Shown here one piece after another: positions 16,911 to 26,219 of a stretch of DNA of 64,000 nucleotides. Position numbers and translations under genes: made by a program. The DNA comes from Nitrospirota bacterium (GTDB taxonomy: Bacteria > Nitrospirota > UBA9217): the NCBI GenBank assembly GCA_023229435.1, contig JALNZF010000015.1, positions 1 through 64,000 of the forward strand. The letters run 5' to 3'. The notes under the pieces are model-generated. The model was not told where the DNA came from, made no database searches, and saw nothing but the letters and a program-made list of their open reading frames with translations. Within the stretch, counting starts at the first letter, position 1. The number at the start of each line of letters is the position of its first letter.

Positions 16911-18839
16911 ATGGCCATCGGCAAACTCTGGAGATCCTTCGGCAGCAGAACAGGCGTGGCGGTCCTTCTCGCCCAGCTCGTCCTTGTTCTTCTCTTCATC
17001 TATTTCTACTCAAACTACCATTCGAGCGACCGCTGCGTGTCGTGCCATGCGGATAAGACCCGTATGGCTGAACTGGGCTACCCCGAGTTCGTGATGACCC
17101 GCGAGCAGGTGCAGAAGGAGTCCCGACATCCGAACACCGAGTGCCGGGACTGCCATCTCGGCAACGGCCTGTCCGATGATCCGGCAAAGGCGCATCGCGG
17201 CATGCTCAAGCTCATCGTGCTCGACAATGATCTGAACATCATGCCGCGCAAAGGTCACGTGAAACAGCTCCTGCCGTCAGGCGACGACCGGCAGCGGAAC
17301 ATGCTGCCCCGCCTCGCTGACGGCGAGTTGGATGACGACGTCGGCACGCTTCTCTATCACGACCGCAATCTGAATACGCTCGGCTACGACCCTGCCATTG
17401 CCTTAAAGACCTGCGGAAAGTCAGCCTGCCATCCTGATCAGGTGAAGCAATTCGACACCAGCGTCATGGCATCGAATTTCCGGCAGCGCTCCATGCGCAC
17501 GTGGAACGATATCCACGGCCCTAATAATTGAGGGCCGTCCTTCGCGGACACCCGGCCGGTCGGCAGGGCGGAAGGAGACAGGTTCTCCTTCGAAAATACA
17601 GAAAAGATCATCAAAGAGATCAATCTCCCTCTTTCGCGTGAGCAGGCGATCGCCAAGCAGAAGGCATGCAATCTTTGCCATGCGGGTTGTCTTGACTGTC
17701 ACTATGCGCCCACGCGTGAGCAGGGGGTGCATGCATTCAAACGCGTGCCGCCGTCGCCGAATTGCACCGGCGGGGGCAGGAGCACCTTTGTGTGTCACGC
17801 GGGAACGATGGAGCGGAGAAGAGGTGACAGCTACCTTGGCAGGGAATTCTCCGAGCCCCCCGGCTTGCCCGAGGATGTGCATGTAGCGAAGAAGATCGAG
17901 TGCATTGACTGCCACCAGACCGGGCCCGATGGGATGGGTCATGCCGAGAGAAGGGCAACGTGTCAGGATTGTCATGTCGAAGTTGAGCAAGCCATGGCAG
18001 TGAGCGCGCACAAGAATGTTACGTGTGAAGCCTGCCATGTGAAGATTCTCGGCGGATACGAGATGACGTCGTGGGGGCCGGGCAAGATATTGTCCAGGCC
18101 GAACCCGTTCAAGAAGTATTCATTGTACTACGGCCCGCAGGAACCGCCGATCCTGATCAAAGGTCAGAACAAGAGATGGATGCCGGTAAAGATCTGGCCG
18201 GACAGCGCGGGCGGCATGAAAGAGACCATCGCACCCGTGCCGGGTCTTACCTTCCGCTGGCCGAAAGGCGAGACGCAGGACTCCTATGTGCAGCTTGGGA
18301 CGTTCAGCTTCCCGGGCGGCAACAACAACTATCTCGCCTGGATCCAGGTGGACCAGGTGGCGCACCCGCTCGGAAAATCACGCACCTGCGGCAGTTGTCA
18401 CGATTCGGAGATCCAGATCGCACGCGTGAAATGGCGATACTTTGATGCGCAGGGCGCGGAGCCGTTCACCGGAACCCAGAAAGTCGTGGCTGACAAGAAC
18501 GGCTTATGGGTAAAGGACATCAAGGCCACGTCGAAACTGGAGCTCATGGAAGGCGGGAAGATCGAGAACTTCGCCGCGTGGATGAAATTGGGCGATATCT
18601 GGAAAACGAGCGGCGATTTTTCAATCCCGAAGTCCGATCCCGTGAAATACCGGGCCCTGGATAAAGGCATTCGTGACGCGCTGGCCCGCCTTGAGGTGAT
18701 CGATAAGAGGCTCAAGGCGAAAGAGGCGAAGGGTGAGAATGTTAAGAAGCTGAGGCGGAGATGGAAAGAGATAAAGGCAGCGGCGGTGCATGAACCGGGG
18801 AGCGCAATGAAACTGTTTCAGGATGTCACTGATAAATAA
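16911..18839 (+). CDS. Multiheme c-type cytochrome, probable selenoprotein (in-frame TGA)
   Basis: One reading frame of 642 residues, interrupted only by TGA at 17529-17531 (residue 207). Residues 16-33 are a membrane anchor; the rest should be periplasmic. CxxCH haem motifs occur on both sides of the TGA: CVSCH (42-46) and CRDCH before; CNLCH, CLDCH, CIDCH, CQDCH, CEACH and CGSCH after. Atypical candidates are CGKSACH and a long-spaced C...FVCH. Frame, codon style and motif rhythm continue unbroken for over 430 codons past the TGA, and a SECIS-like hairpin follows it. I recall a described family of multiheme cytochrome (seleno)proteins (ExtKL) in which two annotated genes are halves of one; this resembles it, but I could not check. 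Likely role: electron transfer. Alternative: recent nonsense mutation. Confidence 0.75.
17529..17531 (+). other. In-frame TGA, candidate selenocysteine codon
   Basis: TGA lies between HGPNN and GPSFADT in the cytochrome frame. TGA is one base from the Cys codons TGC and TGT. No other stop occurs before 18839. Confidence 0.6.
17551..17568 (+). other. Candidate bacterial SECIS hairpin
   Basis: CCC (17551-17553) pairs with GGG (17566-17568), then a G-A mismatch, then GCC (17555-17557) with GGC (17562-17564). The loop is GGTC (17558-17561), the same apical loop as in the E. coli fdhF SECIS element. The loop starts 26 nt after the TGA, inside the range known for bacterial SECIS elements. Confidence 0.55.
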
Positions 18840-18908
18840 CCTGGCCCGGACAAGCCCGTAATTGGCGGGATTAAACGACATTGAATATAATGTCAGTAAT
18901 TTATTTAC

Positions 18909-18932
18909 ATCCTGTTAATCCTGTTATCCTGT
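18909..18932. repeat. TCCTGTTA short tandem repeat
   Basis: ATCCTGTTA, ATCCTGTT and ATCCTGT follow each other, a period of 7-9 bases like the heptad arrays elsewhere in the window. The rest of the 18840-19136 gap shows no gene. Confidence 0.55.
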
Positions 18933-19136
18933 GTAAGACATGTTCTCCTTTTTAGTTGGTAGGGTGGGTTTAGCGGCGCGATACTCAACTCCGGCTGTTG
19001 TAAAGCGTTCGTGCTTTGCACACAACGATGTATCCCTAATCCGAACGAAATAAATAATAGTACATCCCGGGAGACCCACTCACTCATCCTTCTCCCCCAT
19101 GGGGAGGACAAAGGAGAGGGGCGAAGAAAACAGGGC

Positions 19137-19174
19137 TTGACATGCCCAAAAAATTGCCTTACTATTAAGTAAGG
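19137..19174 (+). promoter_or_regulatory. Promoter and operator of the second AbrB/PIN module
   Basis: TTGACA (19137-19142), 17-nt spacer, TACTAT (19160-19165). The perfect palindrome CCTTACT-ATTA-AGTAAGG (19157-19174) covers the -10 box, the expected position for autorepression by the antitoxin or toxin-antitoxin complex. Confidence 0.6.
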
Positions 19175-19202
19175 AATTTCTATAAAGGGAAGGAGATGGG
19201 GC

Positions 19203-19445
19203 ATGCCAGTTTCAACACTTACCATCAAGGGCCAGACAACGATCCCGAAAAAGATCAGGAACCATCTGAAGCTCAGGCCGGGAGACCGGATCGACTTTGT
19301 CGTACAGGAAGACGGTGAGGTTGTGCTCAAACCCGCCACGCTCGATGTGCGGGAACTTGAAGGCATTCTCCACAGGCCCGGCATGAAGACCGTCTCCATG
19401 GAAGGCATGACCACGGCGATCAAGAAGCGGTTCAAGGGGAGATGA
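19203..19445 (+). CDS. AbrB-family antitoxin (VapB-like)
   Basis: An 80-residue SpoVT/AbrB protein: STLTIKGQTTIPKKIRNHLKL and GDRIDFVVQEDGEVVLKPA form the swapped-hairpin DNA-binding domain, and the C-terminal ~30 residues should neutralise the toxin. The PIN gene follows after 4 bp. The palindrome over its promoter is the likely autoregulatory site. Confidence 0.88.
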   Translation: MPVSTLTIKGQTTIPKKIRNHLKLRPGDRIDFVVQEDGEVVLKPATLDVRELEGILHRPGMKTVSMEGMTTAIKKRFKGR

Positions 19446-19449
19446 ACCG

Positions 19450-19848
19450 ATGAAGGGCTTGGACACCAATGTGCTTGTCCGCTATCTCGTGCGGGACGAT
19501 CGAAAACAGTCGGAAAAGGCATCCGTGTATATTCAGAAAGCGGCGGCCTCGGGCAAACGCTGCTATATAAACCACGTGGTTTTATGCGAGCTTGTCTGGG
19601 TCTTGGAATCGGCATACAAATACTCGAAAAAAGAGATCGCCGATGTGCTTGACAAAATTTTAGTAACAAAACAGTTTGAAATTGACTCGAAGGACGTTGT
19701 GAGCCAGTCTGTCCACGATTACCGGAACGGGAACGGGGACCTTTCGGACTATCTCATCGGCAGGGTGAACCGCGCAAATGGATGTGACACAACGGTTACT
19801 TTTGATCTCGCTCTCAGGACCAGCCCATACTTTGCAGTGCTTGAGTAA
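19450..19848 (+). CDS. PIN-domain toxin (VapC family)
   Basis: A 132-residue PIN ribonuclease. KGLDTNVLVRYLVRDD carries the first Asp, NHVVLCELVWVLE the conserved Glu, GDLSDYLIGRV the third acidic site and TVTFDLALR the fourth. It belongs to the VapC branch with the DTNVLVRY start. It is coupled to the antitoxin just upstream, making the third PIN module within 4.4 kb. Confidence 0.88.
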   Translation: MKGLDTNVLVRYLVRDDRKQSEKASVYIQKAAASGKRCYINHVVLCELVWVLESAYKYSKKEIADVLDKILVTKQFEIDSKDVVSQSVHDYRNGNGDLSDYLIGRVNRANGCDTTVTFDLALRTSPYFAVLE

Positions 19849-19948
19849 TGCATTCTTAATGCGCACGTGCATCCGATAGCGGATCCATGAACCTCGTAAA
19901 AAATATCTGTGCCTGTACCGCCGAAGGTCATTGACAAGTTGTTAGTAA

Positions 19949-19978
19949 TTGACAACAGGCACGGTTTGAGAGTATAAT
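19949..19978 (+). promoter_or_regulatory. Promoter of the type II secretion operon
   Basis: TTGACA (19949-19954), 18-nt spacer, TATAAT (19973-19978). Both boxes match the sigma-70 consensus exactly; the start codon of gspC is 37 bp downstream. Confidence 0.65.
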
Positions 19979-20015
19979 TTCTAAACTCCACAAAGGTAAT
20001 AAGAGAAGGTATTTT

Positions 20016-20846
20016 ATGAAGGAAAACAAAACACTATATGTGTTTGCGCTCGTTGCGCTCCTCACGGTGTCAGCTTATTTTCTCGCCGATACCGTGGATG
20101 CCATGATCGGCCGGAGCCTTGAAGCCGCACCCAGGTTCACCACGCCCCTGGAGCGCGGCCGGCCGGCCCTGGAGCCCCGCCGGGAGTTGAGCGATTATTC
20201 CTCCATTCTGGAACGCGGGCTCTTCGGCGAAGGCAAAGGCCCGTCGAGCGGACCGGCGGCAGAGTCTTCGAACTACAAGCTCATCGGCACGATAGAGGGC
20301 AGGAGCTTTTCCGGCGCTGTGCTCGAGGACAGCACCGGCCAGGTGTTTTACCGTCTGCACCAGAAGCTGCCGGATGGGTCCCAGCTCATCAGGGTGAAGC
20401 GCGACAAGGTGACGCTCCAGAGACCTGAGGGATCGACGATCGACATCCTTGTTGCCGACGACGATAAGATCGTCAACATGAACACTCCTGGCGGAAACGC
20501 CGGCCCCGGAGTCAAGCGAGTGTCGGATGGCAAGTACATGGTGGACCAGCGGGAAATGCTCGCGAGCACCGAGAACATGAGCCAGATCCTGACACAGGCG
20601 CGGGCGCTGCCCTACATGGAGCAGGGAAAGACCGTGGGGTTCCGGATCAGCGAGATCTCTCCGGGCAGCATCTATGAAAAGATCGGGCTCCAGAACGGCG
20701 ATGTGATCCAGAAGGTCAATTCGCAGGAAGTGGACGATCCCGCCAAGTTCTTCCAGCTCTATCAGGGTTTGAGGACCGAGCGTTTTATCGCCATCGACCT
20801 GATCCGGGGCGGTGCGCGTCAGACGTTGAATTACGAGATACGATAA
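20016..20846 (+). CDS. gspC: Type II secretion inner-membrane protein GspC
   Basis: A 276-residue bitopic protein: short cytoplasmic start, transmembrane helix at about residues 8-27, then a periplasmic HR domain (YKLIGTIEG...GAVLED) and a C-terminal PDZ domain (about 190-276, ISEISPGSIYEKIGLQNGDVIQKVN). GspC links the inner-membrane platform to the secretin via the HR domain and helps pick substrates. It is the first gene of the gsp operon and follows a consensus promoter. Confidence 0.88.
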   Translation: MKENKTLYVFALVALLTVSAYFLADTVDAMIGRSLEAAPRFTTPLERGRPALEPRRELSDYSSILERGLFGEGKGPSSGPAAESSNYKLIGTIEGRSFSGAVLEDSTGQVFYRLHQKLPDGSQLIRVKRDKVTLQRPEGSTIDILVADDDKIVNMNTPGGNAGPGVKRVSDGKYMVDQREMLASTENMSQILTQARALPYMEQGKTVGFRISEISPGSIYEKIGLQNGDVIQKVNSQEVDDPAKFFQLYQGLRTERFIAIDLIRGGARQTLNYEIR

Positions 20847-20859
20847 TCGGCAAAAGACA

Positions 20860-20951
20860 GACGCGGTGACGGGGTGATACGGTGACAGGGAGAGAAAAGC
20901 ATATCAACAGGCATTTTCTCCGCGTTCCCGGTTCCCCGTGTTTCCGCGTCG
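20860..20951. repeat. Heptad-array inverted pair between gspC and gspD
   Basis: Left arm GACGCGGTGACGGGGTGATA (from 20860), right arm with CGCGTTCCCGGTTCCCCG and TTTCCGCGTC (ends about 20950). Both arms are made of degenerate seven-base units and are roughly complementary. Confidence 0.5.
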
Positions 20952-20976
20952 TTGCTATTTTATACGGAGGCAACGA

Positions 20977-22941
20977 GTGAAAAAATTAGCGGCCCTGCTG
21001 CTTGTGATAGGGCTTGTAAGCGCAGCGACATCATACGCTCAGAGCAGGCCGGACGAATCAGTTGCACCCGATTCGGCCGAAGCCGCCCCGAGCCCGCCTG
21101 GCGGGACCGAAGCCGTCCCCGCCCCGGCTGCATCCGCCGCTCCCGCCGAACAGGTTGAGCTCAGGAAGATCAAATCCGATGATGATTACGTTACCCTGAA
21201 CTTCACGAACATCGACATCAACGCGCTCATCAAGGTGATGAGCGAGCTCACCCGCAGGAACTTTATCCTCGACGAGAAGGTTACGGGAAAGATCACGATC
21301 ATGACGCCGACGAAGATGTCGCCGGACGAGGCGTACCAGGTTTTCCTCTCCGCGCTCGAGATCAAAGGTTTCACAACCGTGGAAGACGGCAGCGTCACCC
21401 GCATCATACCCGCGGCAATGGCCCGGCAGAGCGGGATCAAGGTGCTTCAGGATGGAGATGCCCGGGGCGAGGGGTTTGTGACCAAGCTCATCAGGCTGAA
21501 ATTTGTGAATCCCCAGGAGATCGTACGCACCATCAGCCCGCTGATCAGCAAGGACGGCAACCTGATCGCCTATCCCAACACGAATTCGATCATTATTACC
21601 GACCCGGTGCATAACATTAGAAAGATCGAGAGCCTGGTCCACGCCATTGACGTTGCGGCGCCCGAAGGAAAAGGGAAGATCAATGTCTATTACCTCCAGA
21701 ACGCCAACGCCGAGGACATCTCCAAACTGTTGTCCGCGCTTGTCGCGCGGATGCCCGTGCCTCCGGCGGCGGCTGCTGCCCAGCCGGTCAATCCCTCCAC
21801 GATCCTCGAAGGGGCTGTCAATATCTCGGCGGATAAATCCACCAATTCGCTGATCATCGTCGCCTCGCCGGGCGATTTTGAACTGGTGAAGGACGTGATA
21901 CAGAAGCTCGACATCAGACGCCGTCAGGTCTATGTGGAGGCGGCGATCATTGAAATGAGCCTGTCAAAGCAGCGCGATCTCGGTTTTGAAATGCAGGTCC
22001 CCATCAACCAGAGCTCGTTCGATGCCGGGCAGACAACCGCCGTGGGAGGGACGAACTTCGGCGGCATTGGAAGCGCTATGGTCGGCGGACCAGCCGCCCT
22101 CGCGTCGATGAACGGCCTTGCCGTAGGCGCTGTCAGGGGCACCTTCAAGTTTAAAGGCGTTGAATACCTGAGCATCGGGGCTCTTCTGCGAGCGGTCCAG
22201 ACCGACACCGATGTGAATGTGCTCTCGACGCCGAACATCCTTACGACGGACAATCAAAAGGCCGAGATCATGGTCGGTCAGAACGTTCCTTTTAAAACCG
22301 GCCAGACGCAGAACGCGACAACCGGCAGCGGGACCTACTTTAACGCCATCGAGCGGAAGGACGTGGGCATCAAGTTGTCGCTGACGCCGCAGATCACCTC
22401 GGACAACAGCGTGCGACTTGAAATCAACCAGGAGATCTCCGATGTGATCGAGTCCTCCAACTTGAACGATGCAGGCCCCACAACCAGCAAACGGTCGGCG
22501 AGCACCACGGTCGTGGTGAAGGATCGCGAGACCATGGTGATCGGCGGCCTGATCCGCGACAATGTCACCTCTTCGACCATGAAGGTCCCTCTCCTAGGCG
22601 ATATCCCGATCCTCGGCTGGCTTTTCAAGTACAAAACGAGCAGGGTCGAGAAGACCAACCTCATGATATTCATCACGCCCTACATCATCAAGACCGCGGA
22701 AGAGTCTGCGGAACTTACCCTGCAAAAGGAAAAGATTCTCGACGACTTCCGCAAGGAATATCACATTGAGAAGAAAAGTAATGATCATCGCTTGACGCTG
22801 AAGCCGTCGGACGGAACAGGAAGCGTGGAGCCGGCAATGATGTCCGCGGACACCGGCACCGCCGGGGAGATGAAGAGCCTCCCGACCCCCGGTGCTCCGG
22901 CCGCGGAAAAGACGGCGGTGCCAGCAGAGGATGGCCGGTGA
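20977..22941 (+). CDS. gspD: Type II secretion secretin GspD
   Basis: A 654-residue outer-membrane secretin with a signal peptide (KKLAALLLVIGLVSAATSYAQ). After a Pro/Ala/Glu linker come the N0 domain (VTLNFTNIDINALIKVMSELT), N1-N2 (KLIRLKFVNPQEIVRTISPL; INVYYLQNANAEDISKLLSAL), N3, and the C-terminal secretin core (VPLLGDIPILGWLFK). It forms the gated outer-membrane channel. GTG 20977 follows GGAGG with good spacing. The stop codon overlaps the gspE start (GTGA). No pilotin was recognised nearby. Confidence 0.95.
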   Translation: MKKLAALLLVIGLVSAATSYAQSRPDESVAPDSAEAAPSPPGGTEAVPAPAASAAPAEQVELRKIKSDDDYVTLNFTNIDINALIKVMSELTRRNFILDEKVTGKITIMTPTKMSPDEAYQVFLSALEIKGFTTVEDGSVTRIIPAAMARQSGIKVLQDGDARGEGFVTKLIRLKFVNPQEIVRTISPLISKDGNLIAYPNTNSIIITDPVHNIRKIESLVHAIDVAAPEGKGKINVYYLQNANAEDISKLLSALVARMPVPPAAAAAQPVNPSTILEGAVNISADKSTNSLIIVASPGDFELVKDVIQKLDIRRRQVYVEAAIIEMSLSKQRDLGFEMQVPINQSSFDAGQTTAVGGTNFGGIGSAMVGGPAALASMNGLAVGAVRGTFKFKGVEYLSIGALLRAVQTDTDVNVLSTPNILTTDNQKAEIMVGQNVPFKTGQTQNATTGSGTYFNAIERKDVGIKLSLTPQITSDNSVRLEINQEISDVIESSNLNDAGPTTSKRSASTTVVVKDRETMVIGGLIRDNVTSSTMKVPLLGDIPILGWLFKYKTSRVEKTNLMIFITPYIIKTAEESAELTLQKEKILDDFRKEYHIEKKSNDHRLTLKPSDGTGSVEPAMMSADTGTAGEMKSLPTPGAPAAEKTAVPAEDGR

Positions 22942-24623
22942 GACGCCTGCTCGGCGAGATACTCGTTGAGTCCGGGCTTTCAGCTGAACGGCTCAAAAAG
23001 ACGCTCGACCTCCAGAAAAAGAGGGGAGGCCGGATCGGAACACTGCTCGTTCGTCTCAACTTCGTGAGCGAGGCCGAGGTGCTCACGGCGCTCGGCACGC
23101 AGCTCGGCCTGCCGTTCCAGGCGGGTCTTGGCGAGATCGACCGTGAACTCGCGCTCAAGCTGCCGATCACCTATGCGAAAAAAGCCATCGCGATCCCGCT
23201 CCGGCGCGAGAACGGCAGCGTTCTCATCGCCACCTCCGAACCGCTGGCGCTCTCCATGATCGATGATCTCCGGCTCCTGTTCAACGCGGATATCTCCCTC
23301 TGTCTTTCCCCCTCAGAAACGATCCTTGACACCGTCAATCGACTGCATAGTGAGGACATGAACCGCGCCGAGGACACTGTGCAGGAGATGGAGGAAGAGG
23401 ACCTGACCTTTCTCGCAGCGGAACTTGATGAGCCCACGGACCTGCTCGAGGCCACTGATGACGCGCCGATTATCCGCCTCGTGAACTCGCTGCTGTCCCA
23501 AGCGATCCGCGAACGCGCAAGCGATATCCACATCGAGCCTTTCGAGAAGGAGATGGTCGCCCGGTTCCGCATCGACGGCATCCTTTACAACATCCTGACG
23601 ATCCAGAAGCGGTTTCAGGCAAGCATCGCGTCGCGCGTCAAGATCATGGCGGATCTGAACATCGCCGAGCGGCGGCTGCCGCAGGACGGCGGCATGCGGA
23701 TCAAGATCGGCGGCAAGGACGTGGACATCCGCGTCTCGATCGTGCCCACCGCCTTCGGCGAACGCATTGTGCTGCGGCTTCTGTACCGTGAGAGCGCGCT
23801 TTTGCCGCTCGATCAGATCGGGTTCTCCGGCGATACCCTCACCCGGTTCAATGAACACATCACCCGGCCCCACGGGATCGTTCTCGTGACCGGCCCCACG
23901 GGCAGCGGCAAGACCACGACCCTGTACGCCGCGCTCTCGAAGATCAATTCTCCCGACAAGAACATCATCACCATCGAGGACCCCATCGAATACCAGCTCA
24001 AGGGCATCGGCCAGATACAGGTGAACGCGAAGATCCATCTGAGCTTTGCCGCCGGGCTCCGCTCCGTGCTCCGGCAGGACCCGGACGTGATCCTCGTGGG
24101 CGAGATCCGGGATTCGGAGACCGCGGAGATCGCGATCCAGGCTGCCCTCACCGGCCACCTCGTGTTCTCAACGCTCCACACGAACGACTCGGCCGGCGCC
24201 GTTACCCGGCTGATCGACATGAAGGTGGAACCGTTCCTTATTTCGTCATCGGTCATGGCCATCCTGGCACAGCGGCTCGTGAGGGTCCTCTGCACGGTCT
24301 GCCGTGAGCCCTACCCGATCACGCCCGCTGAGATAGCAGAGCTCGAGATCAAGACCGCTGCCGCCGGCGCGACCGTGTACCGCGCGAAAGGATGTCCGGC
24401 ATGTTTCCAGACCGGCTACCTCGGCAGGAGCGCGATCTACGAACTCCTGAGCGTGGACGACGAGGTCCGTCAGCTCATCATGAAGAACGCCGACGCGGCC
24501 ATGCTGAAAGCGCTGGCTGTGGGAAAAGGCATGCACACGCTCCGGCAGGACGGCGCGGACAAAGTGCTCGCGGGGATCACCTCCGTGGATGAGGTGGTGA
24601 GGGTGACGCAGAGAGAAACGTAA
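22938..24623 (+). CDS. gspE: Type II secretion ATPase GspE
   Basis: A 561-residue cytoplasmic hexameric ATPase that drives pseudopilus assembly. The N-terminal GspE/PilB domain (about 1-150) begins RRLLGEILVESGLSAERLKK. Walker A is GPTGSGKTTT near residue 320, followed by the Asp box (ITIEDPIEY), Walker B (VILVGEIRDSETAEIA) and His box (FSTLHTNDS). A zinc-binding tetracysteine (CTVC...CPAC) is present, typical of GspE. The start overlaps the end of gspD by 4 bp. Confidence 0.96.
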   Translation: MRRLLGEILVESGLSAERLKKTLDLQKKRGGRIGTLLVRLNFVSEAEVLTALGTQLGLPFQAGLGEIDRELALKLPITYAKKAIAIPLRRENGSVLIATSEPLALSMIDDLRLLFNADISLCLSPSETILDTVNRLHSEDMNRAEDTVQEMEEEDLTFLAAELDEPTDLLEATDDAPIIRLVNSLLSQAIRERASDIHIEPFEKEMVARFRIDGILYNILTIQKRFQASIASRVKIMADLNIAERRLPQDGGMRIKIGGKDVDIRVSIVPTAFGERIVLRLLYRESALLPLDQIGFSGDTLTRFNEHITRPHGIVLVTGPTGSGKTTTLYAALSKINSPDKNIITIEDPIEYQLKGIGQIQVNAKIHLSFAAGLRSVLRQDPDVILVGEIRDSETAEIAIQAALTGHLVFSTLHTNDSAGAVTRLIDMKVEPFLISSSVMAILAQRLVRVLCTVCREPYPITPAEIAELEIKTAAAGATVYRAKGCPACFQTGYLGRSAIYELLSVDDEVRQLIMKNADAAMLKALAVGKGMHTLRQDGADKVLAGITSVDEVVRVTQRET

Positions 24624-24644
24624 GGGCAAGCACTGAGTGCGAAA

Positions 24645-24725
24645 CTCGAAGAAGGACGAGGGACGCATGGTTCAAAATCGTCCATCCTCCTAGCGAGTGC
24701 AGCGAGCGGTCGTCCATCGTCTCTC
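24645..24725. repeat. Heptad array (GGACGAG / CGTCCATC) between gspE and gspF
   Basis: GAAGGACGAGGGACG at the left and CGTCCATCCTCC, then CGTCCATCGTCTCTC at the right, are inverted degenerate heptads. The rest of the 128-bp gap before gspF is A/T-rich. Confidence 0.5.
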
Positions 24726-24751
24726 ATGCAGTTTAGGATTTACAATAAACC

Positions 24752-25972
24752 ATGCCTGTCTACGAATATAAAGGTGTCACGAGCGGCGGCAGGAACGTTT
24801 CCGGCGTTCAGGACGGCGAAGGCCTCAAGGCCGTCAAGTCGAAACTCAAGAAAGAAGGGGTCATCGTCCTCGAGATCCGCGAGGGAGCTTCCACGCGGGC
24901 GGCCCGTCGCGAGACCTTTTCTTTCACGTTCGGGAGCAGGGTACGGCTCGGCGATGTCGCGAACGCCACGCGCCAGCTTGCCACACTCCTCTCGTCCGGT
25001 CTTCCCCTGATGGATTCGCTGTCCATACTCGTGGAGCAGGAGGAAAACGACAGCCTGAGAGGGGCGCTCTCTTCGGTGCGCGACACCGTGCGCGAGGGCG
25101 CGACGCTGGCTGATGCGCTCAAGGAAAATCCGAAGGTCTTCTCACCGCTGTACATCAACATGGTCTCCGCGGGCGAGGCGAGCGGGACCCTTGAGATCAC
25201 GCTTGACCGGCTTGCGGACTTTCTCGACGAGCAGGTACGGTTCCGCGGCAGGATCGCCGCGGCCCTTGCGTATCCCGCGTTCATGACGATCATCGGCCTT
25301 GGCATGCTTCTCTTCATTTTCAGCTTTGTCATGCCCCGTATCCTCGGCATGTTCCAGGACATGAAGCAGCAGCTTCCCTTTATCACGCTGGTGCTCCTTG
25401 CCGTGGTGCGGTTCCTCTCATCCTACTGGTGGGTGCTTCTGCTTGTCCTGGCCGGCGGCGCGTACTACTTCAGGCGGTACGCGCGAACGCAGGCAGGGAA
25501 GGAAAATATCGATGCGCGGCTGCTTCGGCTGCCGGTCTTTGGATCGCTTATCCGCATGATCGCGGTGTCACGGTTCACGCGCACGCTGGGTACGCTGCTC
25601 CAGAGCGGCGTGCCCACGCTCGCGGCCCTCGATATCGTAAAGAACGTGATCGGAAACTCGGTGCTTGCGAACGCGGTGCAGAAGGCGCGCGAGAATGTGC
25701 GAGAGGGTGAGCCCATCGCCGATCCGCTCCGCAGGAGCGGCCTGTTCCCGCCGGTGGTGGTGCAGATGGTCGCCGTGGGAGAAAAGAGCGGCGAGCTCGA
25801 GAAGATGCTGCTCAAGATATCGGATTCCTTCGACCGGACCGTCGAGACACGGCTTACCGGACTCATGGCGCTCCTTGAGCCGGTGATCATTCTCGCCATG
25901 GGCCTGATCATCGGGTTCGTGGTGATCGCCATCATGCTGCCGATGCTCGAGATGAGCTCGGGAGTGCGGTGA
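24752..25972 (+). CDS. gspF: Type II secretion platform protein GspF
   Basis: A 406-residue inner-membrane protein with two GspF/PilC repeats of about 120 residues (RQLATLLSSGLPLMDSL... and TRTLGTLLQSGVPTLAAL...) and three membrane helices (about 170-190, 220-240, 375-398). It forms the platform around which GspE works. ATG 24752 gives the usual MPVYEYKG start. There is a 128-bp gap after gspE, filled by a heptad array. Confidence 0.95.
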   Translation: MPVYEYKGVTSGGRNVSGVQDGEGLKAVKSKLKKEGVIVLEIREGASTRAARRETFSFTFGSRVRLGDVANATRQLATLLSSGLPLMDSLSILVEQEENDSLRGALSSVRDTVREGATLADALKENPKVFSPLYINMVSAGEASGTLEITLDRLADFLDEQVRFRGRIAAALAYPAFMTIIGLGMLLFIFSFVMPRILGMFQDMKQQLPFITLVLLAVVRFLSSYWWVLLLVLAGGAYYFRRYARTQAGKENIDARLLRLPVFGSLIRMIAVSRFTRTLGTLLQSGVPTLAALDIVKNVIGNSVLANAVQKARENVREGEPIADPLRRSGLFPPVVVQMVAVGEKSGELEKMLLKISDSFDRTVETRLTGLMALLEPVIILAMGLIIGFVVIAIMLPMLEMSSGVR

Positions 25973-25983
25973 TGCTGTGCTAC

Positions 25984-26012
25984 AGTTCGGAGTTGGGAGT
26001 TCGGAGTACGGA
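25984..26012 (+). repeat. GGAGTTC heptad array after gspF
   Basis: AGTTCGGAGTTGGGAGTTCG and GAGTACGG: four to five degenerate units of the GGAGTTC heptad family. Confidence 0.6.
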
Positions 26013-26080
26013 AATAAAATGTCGGGAGTCAGGAGAACATCGCTTATCGATCAGTTAAACTGTTTAATTCGAAAAAAATT

Positions 26081-26158
26081 GTCATACCCGCGAAAGCGGG
26101 TATCCAGTATCCAATGAACAACTTGAAAAGACTGGATTCCCATTTACACGGGAATGAC
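26081..26158. repeat. MITE-like element GTCATACCCG / CGGGAATGAC
   Basis: A 78-bp element with near-perfect terminal inverted repeats (GTCATACCCGCG at 26081, CGGGAATGAC ending 26158) and inner arms TATCCAGT and ACTGGATTCC. It is a short non-coding repeat between gspF and gspG, related to 8393-8543. Confidence 0.65.
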
Positions 26159-26219
26159 GAAAAATGCAATATTTCAACTTTTATTACCGTACCGGTAAAA
26201 TTTGCATAAAGGAGTTGCT

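Noticed and set aside
17532..18839. Second half of the cytochrome as a separate gene starting at GTG 17727
   Set aside because: Haem motifs CNLCH and CLDCH lie upstream of that start in the same frame and would be lost; a separate gene would also lack a signal peptide or anchor.
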